Assembly: GCA_019113675.1 (NCBI GenBank)
Contig: DXHA01000036.1
Span: 1-33,072, forward strand
Length of the DNA stretch: 33,072 bases
Reading direction: 5' to 3'
Source of the DNA: Candidatus Yaniella excrementigallinarum
GTDB lineage: Bacteria; Actinomycetota; Actinomycetes; Actinomycetales; Micrococcaceae
Shown here: positions 17,065 through 25,804 of the stretch, piece after piece
Layout: the number at the start of each line of letters is the position of its first letter
Numbering within the stretch: position 1 is the first letter of the stretch
Translations under genes and position numbers: made by a program
The notes under the pieces: model-generated
Database searches by the model: none
Told to the model about the DNA's origin: nothing
What the model saw: only the letters and a program-made list of their open reading frames with translations

Positions 17065-17146
17065 AACGAGACAAAACGCGCTAAACTTTTGGCTTGGTGC
17101 TGTGAAGCCTGGCAGTTGGCGCTGCAATTCGGCAACTTGTCTCGTT
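17065..17146 (+). promoter_or_regulatory. Candidate structured leader RNA upstream of rplU
   Basis: AACGAGACAA (17065-17074) and TTGTCTCGTT (17137-17146) form a perfect 10-bp closing stem around 62 bases. Inside, GGCTT (17091-17095) pairs with AAGCC (17105-17109), and GCGC (17078-17081) can pair with GCGC (17119-17122). There is no T-run after it, so it is not an ordinary terminator for rne. The position, about 70 bases before the rplU start, suits an autoregulatory ribosomal-protein leader. A weak -10-like AACAAT at 17053-17058 would start the RNA close to 17065. Confidence 0.5.
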
Positions 17147-17214
17147 AGCCAAGACCCTCAGGTGTTATACAGCTGAAAATATTTTTTGATTAACGTCGAG
17201 AGAAGTGAGTCCAA

Positions 17215-17523
17215 ATGGCATACGCGATTGTACGCGCTGGCGGACGCCAGGAAAAGGTCTCTGAAGGAGACTTGGTAGTCCTAGATCGCCTCCCTGCAGA
17301 CGTAGGCAGCTCCGTTGACCTGCCTGCCCTGATGAAGGTTGATGGTGATAAGATTACCTCAGACAAAAAAGAGCTGGAAAACGTCAAAGTTTCCGCCGAG
17401 GTGCTCGAGCACCTGCGCGGCAAAAAAGTCGTCATCCAGAAATACAAAAACAAGACCGGTTACAAAAAGCGTCAGGGTCACCGCCAGAACCGGACCCGCG
17501 TGAAGATCACCGACATCAAGTAG
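17215..17523 (+). CDS. rplU: 50S ribosomal protein L21
   Basis: bL21 binds 23S rRNA in the large subunit. The protein is 102 residues, the standard length. [15 protein letters not shown] is the family start, and the basic C-terminal signature [15 protein letters not shown] binds rRNA. AGAAGTGAG upstream of the ATG is a weak ribosome binding site. rpmA follows after 36 bases, so the two form an operon. A structured leader lies upstream. Confidence 0.98.
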   Translation: MAYAIVRAGGRQEKVSEGDLVVLDRLPADVGSSVDLPALMKVDGDKITSDKKELENVKVSAEVLEHLRGKKVVIQKYKNKTGYKKRQGHRQNRTRVKITDIK

Positions 17524-17559
17524 TCTTTGATCCGGAAGAACTCGTAAAGGATTTAACTC

Positions 17560-17820
17560 ATGGCAACAAAAAAAGGTGCTAGCTCCACACGTAACGGTCG
17601 TGACTCCAACGCCAAGTTCCTCGGCATCAAACGCTACGGTGGCCAGGACGTCAACGCCGGTGAAATTTTGGTTCGCCAGCGTGGTACCAAATACCATCCA
17701 GGCCGTAACGTCGGTGTTGGAAAAGACCACACCCTCTTCGCCCTTGAAGCCGGTGCCGTAGCGTTTGGCAGCCGCCGCGGCCGCAAAGTTGTGGACATCG
17801 TCCCAACTGCAGCCCAGTAA
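17560..17820 (+). CDS. rpmA: 50S ribosomal protein L27
   Basis: bL27 sits near the peptidyl transferase centre, where its N-terminal tail contacts the tRNA ends. The 86-residue protein starts directly with [16 protein letters not shown], without the cleaved N-terminal extension seen in Firmicutes. The core [23 protein letters not shown] is diagnostic (shown here by its first and last residues, GIKRYGG and RQRGTK). AAAGGAT lies about nine bases before the ATG. A strong terminator follows. Confidence 0.98.
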   Translation: MATKKGASSTRNGRDSNAKFLGIKRYGGQDVNAGEILVRQRGTKYHPGRNVGVGKDHTLFALEAGAVAFGSRRGRKVVDIVPTAAQ

Positions 17821-17843
17821 CTTTCGTTTTTATCTAACGCTCC

Positions 17844-17885
17844 AGCGGGGGCGGACCTCCCCGGTCCGTCCCCGCTTTGAGTTTT
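17844..17885 (+). terminator. Intrinsic terminator after rpmA
   Basis: A 14-bp stem (17844-17857 with 17863-17876, one G-T wobble) has a 5-base loop and is followed by TTGAGTTTTT. It lies only about 30 bases before the obgE start. Confidence 0.88.
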
Positions 17886-17912
17886 TACACCCAAAAACCC
17901 TGGAGGACCCAA

Positions 17913-19478
17913 ATGTCACAATTCATTGATCATGTGACCGTGCATGCCACCGCGGGCAATGGTGGACATGGGGAAACCTCCGTTCGCCGGGAAAAGTTCA
18001 AACCACTCGGTGGCCCCGATGGCGGCAATGGTGGCCACGGTGGTGACGTCGTTCTCGTGGCTGATCCACAAGTCACCACACTGCTGGACTACCATCACCA
18101 GCCGCACCGCAAAGCCACCAACGGCGAACCTGGAAAAGGGGATCTACGCCACGGCAAAAATGGGGAAAACCTGTACCTGCCCGTCCCAGTGGGAACCGTC
18201 ATCAAAGACACCGATGGCGACATCCTGCATGACATGGTCTCGCCACACGAAGAAGTCATCCTGGCACACGGTGGCACCGGGGGAGCAGGCAATGCGGCAC
18301 TAGCCTCACCTAAACGTAAAGCCCCAGGATTTGCACTATTAGGCATCGATGGCGAAGAACGCAGCTTCGTACTCGAGCTCAAAACGGTTGCCGATATCGC
18401 ACTGGTCGGTTTCCCCTCAGCCGGCAAATCCTCATTGATCGCGGCGATCTCAGCGGCGCGCCCAAAAATCGCCGATTATCCGTTCACCACACTGGTACCA
18501 AACTTAGGGGTCGTTGACGCCGGCGGCACCCGATTCACTGTAGCCGATGTGCCGGGGCTGATCCCTGGCGCATCACAGGGCAAAGGCCTTGGCCTAGAAT
18601 TTCTGCGCCACGTGGAACGCACGCACGCACTGGTACATGTGTTAGATGCTGGCAGCCTGGAAACTGATCGGGATCCCATCTCTGATTATGACGCGCTCAT
18701 TGAAGAACTTGGTGCCTACGCCGTTGAACCTATTTTGACCGAAGCTGGCGATCAACTGATCCCGCTGGACGAACGTCCCCAATTAGTAGTACTTAATAAG
18801 GTTGATCTACCAGATGGTCAAGCCATGGCGGATATGACCCGGGCCGAGTTGGAATCCCGTGGATTACGCGTCTTTGAGGTCTCGGCGGTTACGCGGCAGG
18901 GCCTGGACCAGCTGAAATACGCTATGGCCGAATTGGTAACCCAAGCCCGCGCTGACCAAGCAGCGGCAGCAGAAGCACTGCAAGACGTGCCAGAGACTAT
19001 TACCATTGAGCCACAGCAGCGCCGCCGCGGTGGTCGCCGCCAAGAATTTAGTCTCACCAAAGAAGAACGCAGCATGAAACCCATGTTCCGGATCCGCGGT
19101 GATAAACCCGAACGGTGGGTTGCCCAAACAAACTTCGATAACGACGAAGCCGTTGGTTACCTGGCCGACCGGCTCGACCGGTTAGGCATCGAAAAAGCCC
19201 TCTTTGAGGCCGGTGCAGTACCCGGTGACGCCGTCGTTATCGGTGATGATGAACTCGGTGTTGTATTCGATTGGGAACCCACCATGACTACCGGCGCCGA
19301 ACATCTTTCCGGACCACGCGGCCAAGACGCCCGGCTTGAGTCCCGACAGCGTCCCACCCGTGAAGAAAAACGCCAAGACCAGGCTGAACGCAAATCAGCC
19401 CGTGCCGCAACCCGCGCAGAAATGGACCAAGAACGCCGTGCTGGGTTATGGACCGAATATGATTCCGACGACGAATAG
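17913..19478 (+). CDS. obgE: GTPase Obg (CgtA)
   Basis: Obg is an essential ribosome-associated GTPase linked to 50S assembly and the stringent response. The glycine-rich Obg fold fills residues 1 to about 158 ([21 protein letters not shown]). The G domain follows, with G1 GFPSAGKSS at 166-174, switch region [13 protein letters not shown]3 [10 protein letters not shown] and G4 NKVD. The C-terminal OCT domain ends with [20 protein letters not shown] (20 residues), then a charged tail rich in Arg and Glu; total length is 521 residues. The frame is open a little further upstream, but GGAGG at 17902-17906 and the family start ([15 protein letters not shown]) fix the ATG at 17913. The strong terminator just upstream means expression by read-through or from a promoter in the short gap. 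Confidence 0.96.
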   Translation: MSQFIDHVTVHATAGNGGHGETSVRREKFKPLGGPDGGNGGHGGDVVLVADPQVTTLLDYHHQPHRKATNGEPGKGDLRHGKNGENLYLPVPVGTVIKDTDGDILHDMVSPHEEVILAHGGTGGAGNAALASPKRKAPGFALLGIDGEERSFVLELKTVADIALVGFPSAGKSSLIAAISAARPKIADYPFTTLVPNLGVVDAGGTRFTVADVPGLIPGASQGKGLGLEFLRHVERTHALVHVLDAGSLETDRDPISDYDALIEELGAYAVEPILTEAGDQLIPLDERPQLVVLNKVDLPDGQAMADMTRAELESRGLRVFEVSAVTRQGLDQLKYAMAELVTQARADQAAAAEALQDVPETITIEPQQRRRGGRRQEFSLTKEERSMKPMFRIRGDKPERWVAQTNFDNDEAVGYLADRLDRLGIEKALFEAGAVPGDAVVIGDDELGVVFDWEPTMTTGAEHLSGPRGQDARLESRQRPTREEKRQDQAERKSARAATRAEMDQERRAGLWTEYDSDDE

Positions 19479-19489
19479 AAAGTGTTGTA

Positions 19490-20656
19490 GTGTCCACGCC
19501 CAATCTGTCCACCCCGAACCCGGTTACTGATCGCACCAGACTACGCGATGCCCGTCGCATTGTGGTCAAAGTCGGTTCCTCATCGCTGACCGATGGCCAA
19601 GGGGGAGTCTCCGTTGCTGCCATCGATACGCTCACCCGCGTCGTCAGCCAGCTGTATCAGGGGGGAGCCCAGGTAGTCCTGGTATCCTCGGGCGCTATTG
19701 CCGCGGGGATTAAACCACTGGGCTTGGATAAACGCCCTAGGGATCTTGCCACCCAGCAGGCTGCGGCGGCTGTTGGTCAAAGCCGTCTGATGGCAGAATA
19801 CTCGGAATCCTTCTGGAAACACTCACTGAGCGTTGCCCAAGTGTTACTGACTGCCGAAGACCTTATGCGACGCACCCAATATAACAACGCATTTCGGTCA
19901 CTCAACCGGCTACTCAACCTCGGTGTTATTCCAGTCGTCAACGAAAATGATGCGGTTGCCACCCATGAAATCCGTTTCGGCGATAACGACCGGCTTGCAG
20001 CCCTAGCCGCCTCCGTGGTCAAAGCTGATGTGCTATTCATGCTCTCTGATGTTGACGCCCTCTATGATGGGCCGCCCACCCGCACCGGTGCACGGCGTAT
20101 TGCCAATGTTTCAGCCGATGCCAACCTCGACTACGTTGCACTGGGCGACTCCGGCTCGGATATCGGTACCGGAGGGATGGTCACCAAACTTCAAGCTGCT
20201 TCCATCGCCACCGATGCCGGGATCCCAACATTTCTTACCTCCGCGGAAAACGCCCAAGCAGCCATTGATGGCCAAGATATTGGTACCTGGTTTGCCTCCC
20301 GGGGACAACGAAAATCCGCGCGCAATGCCTGGCTTGAACACATGGCCGTCTCCCGAGGCCGGATTATGATCGATGACGGCGCGGTGGAAGCAATTACCGT
20401 ACGCCACCGGTCACTACTGCCTGCTGGACTTATCGGAGTTTCAGGCACTTTTGAATCCGGCGACGTCGTAGAAATCGTCAACGGTCATGGCATCGTAGTT
20501 GCCCGGGGTCTGACCAACTATTCGGTGACGGAATTACCAGCTATGGTTGGAAAATCCACCCGACAATTACGCAACGAGCTGGGACCAGAATACGATCGGG
20601 TCGTGGTCCATACCGATGATACCGTCATTGTGAGACAGACAACGCTGGCAGGCTAG
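19490..20656 (+). CDS. proB: Glutamate 5-kinase
   Basis: ProB phosphorylates L-glutamate to glutamyl 5-phosphate, the first step of proline synthesis, and is usually feedback-inhibited by proline. The amino acid kinase domain shows VVKVGSSSLTD, VLVSSGAIAAG, PVVNENDAVA and FGDNDRLAA, all substrate or ATP-binding segments. A C-terminal PUA domain (about residues 295-388; LPAGLIGVSGTFESGDVVEI, 20 residues) is present, as in most long ProB proteins. Total length is 388 residues. The GTG start, 11 bases after the obgE stop, has only a poor ribosome binding site, so translation may depend on obgE. proA follows after 21 bases. Confidence 0.96.
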   Translation: MSTPNLSTPNPVTDRTRLRDARRIVVKVGSSSLTDGQGGVSVAAIDTLTRVVSQLYQGGAQVVLVSSGAIAAGIKPLGLDKRPRDLATQQAAAAVGQSRLMAEYSESFWKHSLSVAQVLLTAEDLMRRTQYNNAFRSLNRLLNLGVIPVVNENDAVATHEIRFGDNDRLAALAASVVKADVLFMLSDVDALYDGPPTRTGARRIANVSADANLDYVALGDSGSDIGTGGMVTKLQAASIATDAGIPTFLTSAENAQAAIDGQDIGTWFASRGQRKSARNAWLEHMAVSRGRIMIDDGAVEAITVRHRSLLPAGLIGVSGTFESGDVVEIVNGHGIVVARGLTNYSVTELPAMVGKSTRQLRNELGPEYDRVVVHTDDTVIVRQTTLAG

Positions 20657-20665
20657 TGCAAGGAT

Positions 20666-20671
20666 TACAAT
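20666..20671 (+). promoter_or_regulatory. Candidate leaderless promoter -10 for proA
   Basis: TACAAT lies in the proB-proA gap, six bases before the proA ATG. The AAGGA further upstream is 13 bases from the ATG, too far for a good ribosome binding site. A leaderless proA transcript is plausible, in addition to read-through from proB. Confidence 0.5.
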
Positions 20672-20677
20672 ACGATT

Positions 20678-21952
20678 ATGACCGCTCAACTCGATTCCGA
20701 TTCCGTAACCGCCCAGATTGCTGCCACCACGAAGGCAGCCCGCAAGGCGCAAAAATCGCTTGCTGCAGCGTCCCGTACCACTAAAGACGCCGCCCTGGAG
20801 GCAATGGCCGTTGCCATTGATACCCACCGCAACGACATTTTGCAGGCCAACGCAACGGACCTGCAGCGTGGTAAAGACAATAATATCGCCGCTGCGCTAC
20901 TGGATCGTCTAGAACTCAACGATGCACGTATCGACGGCCTAATGTCGGCATTGCAGGAATTAGCCGCTCTACCAGACCCCATTGGCAATGTGGTGCGGGG
21001 CAACAACCTGCCCAACGGGATTCGCATGCAACAAGTACGAGTACCACTGGGTGTAGTCGGTGCCATCTACGAAGCCCGCCCCAATGTGACCGTCGATATC
21101 GCCGGGATTGGCATTAAATCTGGCAATGCTGTGATCCTGCGGGGTGGATCAGCTGCTGAAACCACCAACGGGGTGACCATAGCGGTACTTCGCGAAGCCC
21201 TAGAATCCCAGGGCTTGCCCGGTGACCTGATCCAAGGCATCGATCAGCTTGGTCGCAGCGGGGCCGATGCGCTCATGACCTATCGTGGGGGAGTCGATGT
21301 ATTGATCCCACGTGGTGGGCCTGGTCTGATTAGTGCTGTGGTTGAAAATGCTGCGGTGCCTGTCATCGAAACCGGTGCTGGTGTCGGCCACGTTTTCGTT
21401 GATGCTTCGGCGCACCCACAAAAAGCCGTGGATGTGGTCCTCAACTCTAAGACCCATCGCCCATCGGTGTGCAATGCGGCCGAAACCGTACTCATCCACC
21501 AGGATGCTAAAGAAACCGGTGTCAACGTGCTGAAAACCCTGCAACAAGCCGGTGTGGAACTCCACGTCGATCAAACAGCTGCCGCCTGGGTTTCGGACAC
21601 TATAGACGCTACCGAACAAGACTGGTCAACTGAGTACTTGGATATGCAAATGTCGGTCAAAATCGTGGCGAATATCGATGAGGCCATCGAGCACGTCGAT
21701 ACGTATTCGACCGGGCATACCGAGGTGATCCTCACCGAGAACCTTTCGAATGCAGATCGCTATGTAGCAGAAGTCGATGCTGCCGTGGTTATGGTGAATG
21801 CTTCATCACGTTTCACCGACGGGGGCCAGTTTGGTTTAGGCGCTGAAATTGGTATTTCAACCCAAAAACTGCATGCCCGCGGCCCTATGGGGCTGGAAGA
21901 GCTGACTTCCACCAAATGGATCCTGCGCGGGGATGGACAGATCCGCGACTAA
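20678..21952 (+). CDS. proA: Gamma-glutamyl phosphate reductase
   Basis: ProA uses NADPH to reduce glutamyl 5-phosphate to glutamate semialdehyde, the second step of proline synthesis. It belongs to the aldehyde dehydrogenase superfamily. The catalytic cysteine is Cys265 in HRPSVCNAAETVL. Other family segments are VPLGVVGAIYEARPNVT, VILRGGSAA and VNASSRFTDGGQFGLGAEIG (20 residues). The length of 424 residues is normal. It works directly on the product of proB, encoded just upstream. Confidence 0.97.
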   Translation: MTAQLDSDSVTAQIAATTKAARKAQKSLAAASRTTKDAALEAMAVAIDTHRNDILQANATDLQRGKDNNIAAALLDRLELNDARIDGLMSALQELAALPDPIGNVVRGNNLPNGIRMQQVRVPLGVVGAIYEARPNVTVDIAGIGIKSGNAVILRGGSAAETTNGVTIAVLREALESQGLPGDLIQGIDQLGRSGADALMTYRGGVDVLIPRGGPGLISAVVENAAVPVIETGAGVGHVFVDASAHPQKAVDVVLNSKTHRPSVCNAAETVLIHQDAKETGVNVLKTLQQAGVELHVDQTAAAWVSDTIDATEQDWSTEYLDMQMSVKIVANIDEAIEHVDTYSTGHTEVILTENLSNADRYVAEVDAAVVMVNASSRFTDGGQFGLGAEIGISTQKLHARGPMGLEELTSTKWILRGDGQIRD

Positions 21953-21989
21953 CCGGTGACACCAACACCAGTTGGACTGAAAAATTGGG

Positions 21990-21995
21990 TAAACT
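21990..21995 (+). promoter_or_regulatory. Candidate -10 upstream of the small membrane protein and nadD
   Basis: TAAACT is about 40 bases before the ATG at 22036. TTGGAC at 21972-21977 is too close (12 bases) to serve as a standard -35. It would serve the five-gene run from 22036 to 25309. Confidence 0.35.
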
Positions 21996-22035
21996 CGAGT
22001 CCTAGCAACACTTATACCTACAGGAGTACCTTTCC

Positions 22036-22242
22036 ATGCAACTGTTCCTAGCAGCAGCACAAAGCATCGAGCCCACCGAACTACCAGTCCCACCACTGGT
22101 CTACGGTATTGCAATTTTTGCCGCACTGATGTTTTTGTTGCTGGCCATCTTGTCGCTGCGTTCTGTAGCAAAGCGTCACGAGCCTGAACCGTCTACCGAT
22201 CCCGTCCAAACACGCCAGGGCTCCACCTCCGCCAATAACTAA
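22036..22242 (+). CDS. Small single-pass membrane protein, unknown function
   Basis: The 68-residue protein has a short N-terminal part, one strong hydrophobic helix at about residues 20-42 (LVYGIAIFAALMFLLLAIL), a basic stop-transfer segment (RSVAKRH) and a polar C-terminal tail of about 20 residues. GGAG at 22022-22025 gives it a clear ribosome binding site. A small membrane protein between proA and nadD occurs in related actinobacteria to my knowledge, but no function is known to me. It may be co-transcribed with nadD, which starts six bases after the stop. Confidence 0.75.
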   Translation: MQLFLAAAQSIEPTELPVPPLVYGIAIFAALMFLLLAILSLRSVAKRHEPEPSTDPVQTRQGSTSANN

Positions 22243-22248
22243 CGCACT

Positions 22249-22941
22249 GTGACACAAGCTCCGCACCTCTCACAAAGCAGACGACTACGCCTAGGTATCA
22301 TGGGTGGTACTTTTGATCCCATCCACCACGGTCACCTAGTCGCAGCCAGTGAAGTAGCCGCAGAGTTTGACCTCGATGAGGTAGTCTTTGTTCCCACCGG
22401 ACAGCCGTGGCAGAAGTCGGAAAAAGAGGTCTCTCCGGCAGAACACCGGTATCTGATGACGGTGGTAGCCACCGCATCGAACCCACGGTTTTCGGTGTCA
22501 CGGGTAGATATTGATCGGCCTGGCAAAACCTACACCGCCGATACACTGGACGACATCCGAACACTGCGGCCCAATGCGGATCTATTTTTCATTACCGGTG
22601 CGGACGCTATGGAACAAATCATGACTTGGCGAAATGTGGAACAGCTCTGGGGCAAAGCACACTTTGTTGGTGTATCCCGACCAGGCCACGAACTGACAGA
22701 CTTCGGTCTAGCCGATGAAGTCTCGCTGATGGAGATTCCAGCGATGGCAATCTCGTCCACCGACTGTCGCGACCGTGTGTCCGCTGGAAAACCTGTTTGG
22801 TACCTCGTGCCAGACGGCGTCGTGCAATACATTGGAAAATACGGGTTGTACGTTGATACCAATGGCAGCCCGCATCGACATAACATTGCACCTTACGTGC
22901 CGGCATCATTGAACCACCGACCGGAGGAAGACGATGAGTAA
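22249..22941 (+). CDS. nadD: Nicotinate-nucleotide adenylyltransferase
   Basis: NadD joins nicotinate mononucleotide with ATP to make deamido-NAD, an essential step of NAD synthesis. The nucleotidyltransferase motif [11 protein letters not shown] starts at residue 19, and ISSTDCR near residue 170 is the second ATP-binding motif. [14 protein letters not shown] and VSRPGH also fit the family. It has 230 residues. The GTG at 22249 has no good ribosome binding site. It begins six bases after the preceding small gene, so coupling is possible. An in-frame ATG just before GGTFD would leave too short an N-terminus. The last eight bases overlap the next gene. Confidence 0.95.
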   Translation: MTQAPHLSQSRRLRLGIMGGTFDPIHHGHLVAASEVAAEFDLDEVVFVPTGQPWQKSEKEVSPAEHRYLMTVVATASNPRFSVSRVDIDRPGKTYTADTLDDIRTLRPNADLFFITGADAMEQIMTWRNVEQLWGKAHFVGVSRPGHELTDFGLADEVSLMEIPAMAISSTDCRDRVSAGKPVWYLVPDGVVQYIGKYGLYVDTNGSPHRHNIAPYVPASLNHRPEEDDE

Positions 22942-24328
22942 TCCTTATCCTTCCCGCCGAGAACTGCGGCTGCAACGCGAACGCGATGAACGCGCTAAAT
23001 TACGCGACCATGAAGCCCAGCGCTGGGCTGATGAAGAGGAACAGCGCCAACAGCGCGCTACTGAAGCAGAAAAACAGGCGAATGAAGCCCTGGCTAAAGC
23101 CGAACCGGTGCCCGCCAGTCACGCCACACCAGTCGATGAGGAACCTACAGCACTGGTAGAAGACGCTGGTGGTCCAGGCCGCAGAGCAGCTTCAAGTCCC
23201 ATTGATGCACCATCTGAGTCGGAAGTTGAGCCAGAATCTTTAACACCGTCTAGACGCCGTCGGGCCGATTCAAAAGTAACATCCACCGGCATGTTGCCGA
23301 TTATCACTAAACGTCGCGATGACGATGCGCCGAAACCGCGGTCACGCCGTGAAGCCCGGCAACAGGCAGCACAAAAAGCAGCCGAACGGCGAGCAGATAT
23401 TGAAGCGCTCGAAGCTCAACAGGCCACCCAGAGCGAAGCAGAACCAAAAGTGGTGCGTCGGGCAACAGCACCACAAGCGCCACCTCCACCTATACCGGCT
23501 GAAACTGCACCTGTGGAATCGCAGGAAGATGCTCAAGAAGCTGACCACGAAGAAGATATCGTGGTTTCAACTTCGGAACAATACGATGAATCCTCCATGG
23601 AAATCACTGACATGAGTGGCTTAGATACCATGGAAATCCGTCGGGCCGAATTGCGTGCAGAGACAGAAAAGCTGACCCAGGAGATCATTGCTTTAGGGCA
23701 AGAGAACCCAAACGTCATCGATCCGCTATTATTGCGGCGACAAAAAGAGTTGGCGGAGAAGTCACAGGAACTTCAAGACCTTGAAACCGCTGCTATTGCC
23801 ATTACTGAAGAACAGGATCAGCGCGAAACATCGGCGTCCACCGATGACGACCCAGCCAGTCTGAAGCAGCAAAGACCGTTAGAGAACGAGTCTTCAGATG
23901 AAGCGGTCCAAGAAGTTCCAGCCAAATCAGAGGCTAAAGCATTTTCTGCTGAGCCGGATGAAGTGGAAGCATCTGCTGAGGCCGAAGTAGAAGGACACGG
24001 CAAACGTGCTCGTCGTGCCCGGCGTGCCAACAGTGGTCCGGTTATTTCCGGGCCGTTTGAAGTTTCCGGCGATAATGAGGCTACAGGGACGAAAGTCTCC
24101 GACCCCAAACCTGATTTTGCTTCACATTTTAATACTCCGCCAGAGGCTGAGGCCCAGCAACAAACCGGCCCGGATCGGCCATTGGATGCCAGTTCGGCCC
24201 ACGGTCTGGACACTTTGGACCCCAGGGAAACTGAAGCCCCAGAACGTCGGCTGATGACTGTCTCCTTCGCTGTCTTTGCTATAGGTATCATTGCCTTAAT
24301 AGCTGCCATTATTTTATTTACTCGCTGA
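22934..24328 (+). CDS. Long charged, mostly disordered protein with C-terminal membrane anchor, unknown function
   Basis: No family was recognised. The 464-residue protein begins with a highly charged helix ([20 protein letters not shown]) that is probably coiled coil. Long low-complexity stretches rich in Ala, Glu, Arg, Ser and Pro follow, including a proline run near residue 185. A second likely coiled coil lies at about 233-290, with regular Leu/Glu/Lys spacing ([17 protein letters not shown]). One hydrophobic helix forms the very C-terminus (about 441-464, [20 protein letters not shown]), so the bulk should face the cytoplasm as a tail-anchored protein. GGAGG at 22923-22927 supports the ATG. 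It overlaps nadD by eight bases and precedes rsfS. A scaffold role near the membrane is possible but unproven. Confidence 0.8.
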   Translation: MSNPYPSRRELRLQRERDERAKLRDHEAQRWADEEEQRQQRATEAEKQANEALAKAEPVPASHATPVDEEPTALVEDAGGPGRRAASSPIDAPSESEVEPESLTPSRRRRADSKVTSTGMLPIITKRRDDDAPKPRSRREARQQAAQKAAERRADIEALEAQQATQSEAEPKVVRRATAPQAPPPPIPAETAPVESQEDAQEADHEEDIVVSTSEQYDESSMEITDMSGLDTMEIRRAELRAETEKLTQEIIALGQENPNVIDPLLLRRQKELAEKSQELQDLETAAIAITEEQDQRETSASTDDDPASLKQQRPLENESSDEAVQEVPAKSEAKAFSAEPDEVEASAEAEVEGHGKRARRARRANSGPVISGPFEVSGDNEATGTKVSDPKPDFASHFNTPPEAEAQQQTGPDRPLDASSAHGLDTLDPRETEAPERRLMTVSFAVFAIGIIALIAAIILFTR

Positions 24329-24346
24329 AGAATATAAAGGAGTTCC

Positions 24347-24712
24347 GTGGCAGTACCTGAACCTACACGTGATGCACTCAATGTTGCTGCGCTGGCAGCA
24401 GCATCAAGGCAGGCCGACAATGTTTCTGCTGTAGATGTCGCGGATCGTCTTGGAATCACCGATGCGTTCTTCTTTGCGTCGGCAGAAACTGAACGACAAG
24501 TAAAATCTGTCATCGAAGAGATCGAAGACGACCTGCGAGAACGACTTGAGCTCAAACCTATTCGACGAGAAGGCCAAGCAGAAGGCCGATGGGTACTTTT
24601 GGACTATGGGCACTTTGTTGTGCACGTACAGCATGAAGAAGAACGTGAAAATTACGCTCTAGATCGGCTGTGGGCCGATGCACCACAAATTGAGTTACCG
24701 GAAGCTGAATAA
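24347..24712 (+). CDS. rsfS: Ribosomal silencing factor RsfS (Iojap family)
   Basis: RsfS binds ribosomal protein uL14 and blocks subunit joining when nutrients are scarce. At 121 residues it is the usual size. Family segments are ADNVSAVDVADRLGITDAFF (20 residues), then ETERQVKSVIEEIEDDL, GQAEGRWVLLDYGHFVVHV and the ending ENYALDRLWADAP. The GTG start follows AAAGGAG (24336-24342) by four bases. The next gene starts directly after the stop codon (TAAATG), so translation is coupled. nadD and rsfS are neighbours in many bacteria. Confidence 0.95.
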   Translation: MAVPEPTRDALNVAALAAASRQADNVSAVDVADRLGITDAFFFASAETERQVKSVIEEIEDDLRERLELKPIRREGQAEGRWVLLDYGHFVVHVQHEEERENYALDRLWADAPQIELPEAE

Positions 24713-25309
24713 ATGAAAACTCTTGTCTTCCTTCGCCACGGTGAAAGTGACTGGAATGCACAAGGCCGCTATCAGGGCCAAACTGACGTCCCACTTAGCG
24801 AAACTGGCCGTGCCCAGGCTTATGAGGCTGCACGACGCTGGGGGCATACGGAATTTGATTCGGTGATCGTCTCGCCACTGACCCGGACAAAGGATACCGG
24901 ACGAATTATGTTGCTAGATAGACAGCTTGAGCCCATACCCGTCAACGACATTATTGAAACCGACGGTGGTGCTTGGGAAGGTCTGCTCTTTAGTGAAATT
25001 GCAGAACGTTGGCCAGACGAACACGCAGCGTTTCGACTACCAAATTTGGATTCGGGACCGGTCGGCGGTGAGACGCCACGAGAATCTGGAACCCGTACAA
25101 CACATGCAGTGCTTGATGCCCTTGAAACGGCAAATGTCCTGCTTGTCGTTTCACATGGGAATACTCTTCGCGCTGCAACTCATATCCTTACTGGTCACAA
25201 CGATGATGAATTTGCCACCATACCGCGTTTACCAAATTGCCGCGCCCACGTGTTACAGTCAAACACCGGGGAACTGGGCTCATTCACTCTGACACAAACC
25301 AGTGTTTAA
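24713..25309 (+). CDS. Histidine phosphatase (phosphoglycerate mutase-like) family protein
   Basis: The protein has 198 residues and shows the branch 2-type/PGM-like fold markers: FLRHGESDWN with the phospho-accepting His, GRYQGQTDVPLSETGRAQA, VSPLTRTKDT, ETDGGAWEG with the acid residue, and VSHGN with the second His. Members of this group dephosphorylate many small molecules. In this position next to rsfS the gene is common in actinobacteria (often annotated as GpgP- or PhoE-like phosphatase), but the substrate is not clear from sequence. The ATG immediately follows the rsfS stop. Confidence 0.88.
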   Translation: MKTLVFLRHGESDWNAQGRYQGQTDVPLSETGRAQAYEAARRWGHTEFDSVIVSPLTRTKDTGRIMLLDRQLEPIPVNDIIETDGGAWEGLLFSEIAERWPDEHAAFRLPNLDSGPVGGETPRESGTRTTHAVLDALETANVLLVVSHGNTLRAATHILTGHNDDEFATIPRLPNCRAHVLQSNTGELGSFTLTQTSV

Positions 25310-25338
25310 CATCACCGTCTAAATTTGGCGTCCAAAAT

Positions 25339-25366
25339 TTGTTTTCGTATCAAACGGATGTATACT
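25339..25366 (+). promoter_or_regulatory. Promoter of the tRNA-Ala gene
   Basis: TTGTTT (25339-25344) and TATACT (25361-25366) are separated by 16 bases. Transcription would start near 25373, about 35 bases upstream of the mature tRNA 5' end. Confidence 0.6.
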
Positions 25367-25408
25367 AATTGATGTTGCCCAGCGCGGTAACGAATAAAAA
25401 CTTGATAA

Positions 25409-25481
25409 GGGGCTATGGCGCAGTTGGTAGCGCGCTTCCGTGGCACGGAAGAGGTCAGGGGTTCGAATCCCCTTAGCTCCA
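25409..25481 (+). tRNA. tRNA-Ala (anticodon GGC)
   Basis: All four arms fold by hand. The acceptor stem pairs GGGGCTA with TAGCTCC and contains the G3-U70 wobble pair that marks alanine tRNAs. The D stem is GCGC/GCGC. The anticodon stem is CTTCC/GGAAG around GTGGCAC, with anticodon GGC. The T arm is AGGGG TTCGAAT CCCCT. The discriminator is A, and no CCA is encoded. Length is 73 bases. It has its own promoter and terminator. Confidence 0.97.
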
Positions 25482-25502
25482 CTAAAAAATGAAGAAAATT
25501 CT

Positions 25503-25546
25503 CCCCTCGGATCATAGGTTGGTTACCTATCCCGGGGGTTTTGTGT
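25503..25546 (+). terminator. Terminator after tRNA-Ala
   Basis: ATAGGT (25514-25519) pairs with ACCTAT (25525-25530), and the outer CCCC (25503-25506) pairs with GGGG (25535-25538) through an imperfect middle part. GGTTTTGTGT follows. Confidence 0.75.
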
Positions 25547-25804
25547 ATCTCCCACTGGGCTGGCACAAAATTTAGCCGGTAAATAGCCCTAGCATGGTAT
25601 TGGCCGTACTGGGTCCTCGGTGTGCTTCTTGTTGTAAGTCGTCGATGCGGTCGGTAACAAGATGCTGGAGCATACACCGTTGGTGATGTGACTGTGTGCT
25701 GTTGGCTGAGTTGAACAGACTCCAGCCAAGATTCCAATCAGGCCTGGCTATCAGGTTGCCTTATTGAAGCTATTTGGCGTCAGACCAGTGTGCCTACCGC
25801 TAGG
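25547..25804. other. Intergenic stretch with one doubtful short frame
   Basis: No convincing gene is seen. On the minus strand a frame of 33 residues (ATG at 25671-25673, stop at 25572-25574) reads MLQHLVTDRIDDLQQEAHRG and onward, and the frame is open about 20 codons further upstream. Its composition is protein-like, but there is no ribosome binding site and no family I can name. It may be a small gene, a decayed 3' end or chance. Confidence 0.3.

Noticed and set aside
14737-17127. Several long minus-strand frames opposite the RNase E/G gene
   Set aside because: They arise from the repetitive Arg/Gln codons of the disordered arms and have no start signals or family features.
25312-25737. 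A 141-residue minus-strand frame containing the string LRGFEPLTSSVPRKRATNCA
   Set aside because: This string is the antisense translation of the tRNA-Ala gene, a well-known false protein in databases; the frame also covers the terminator.
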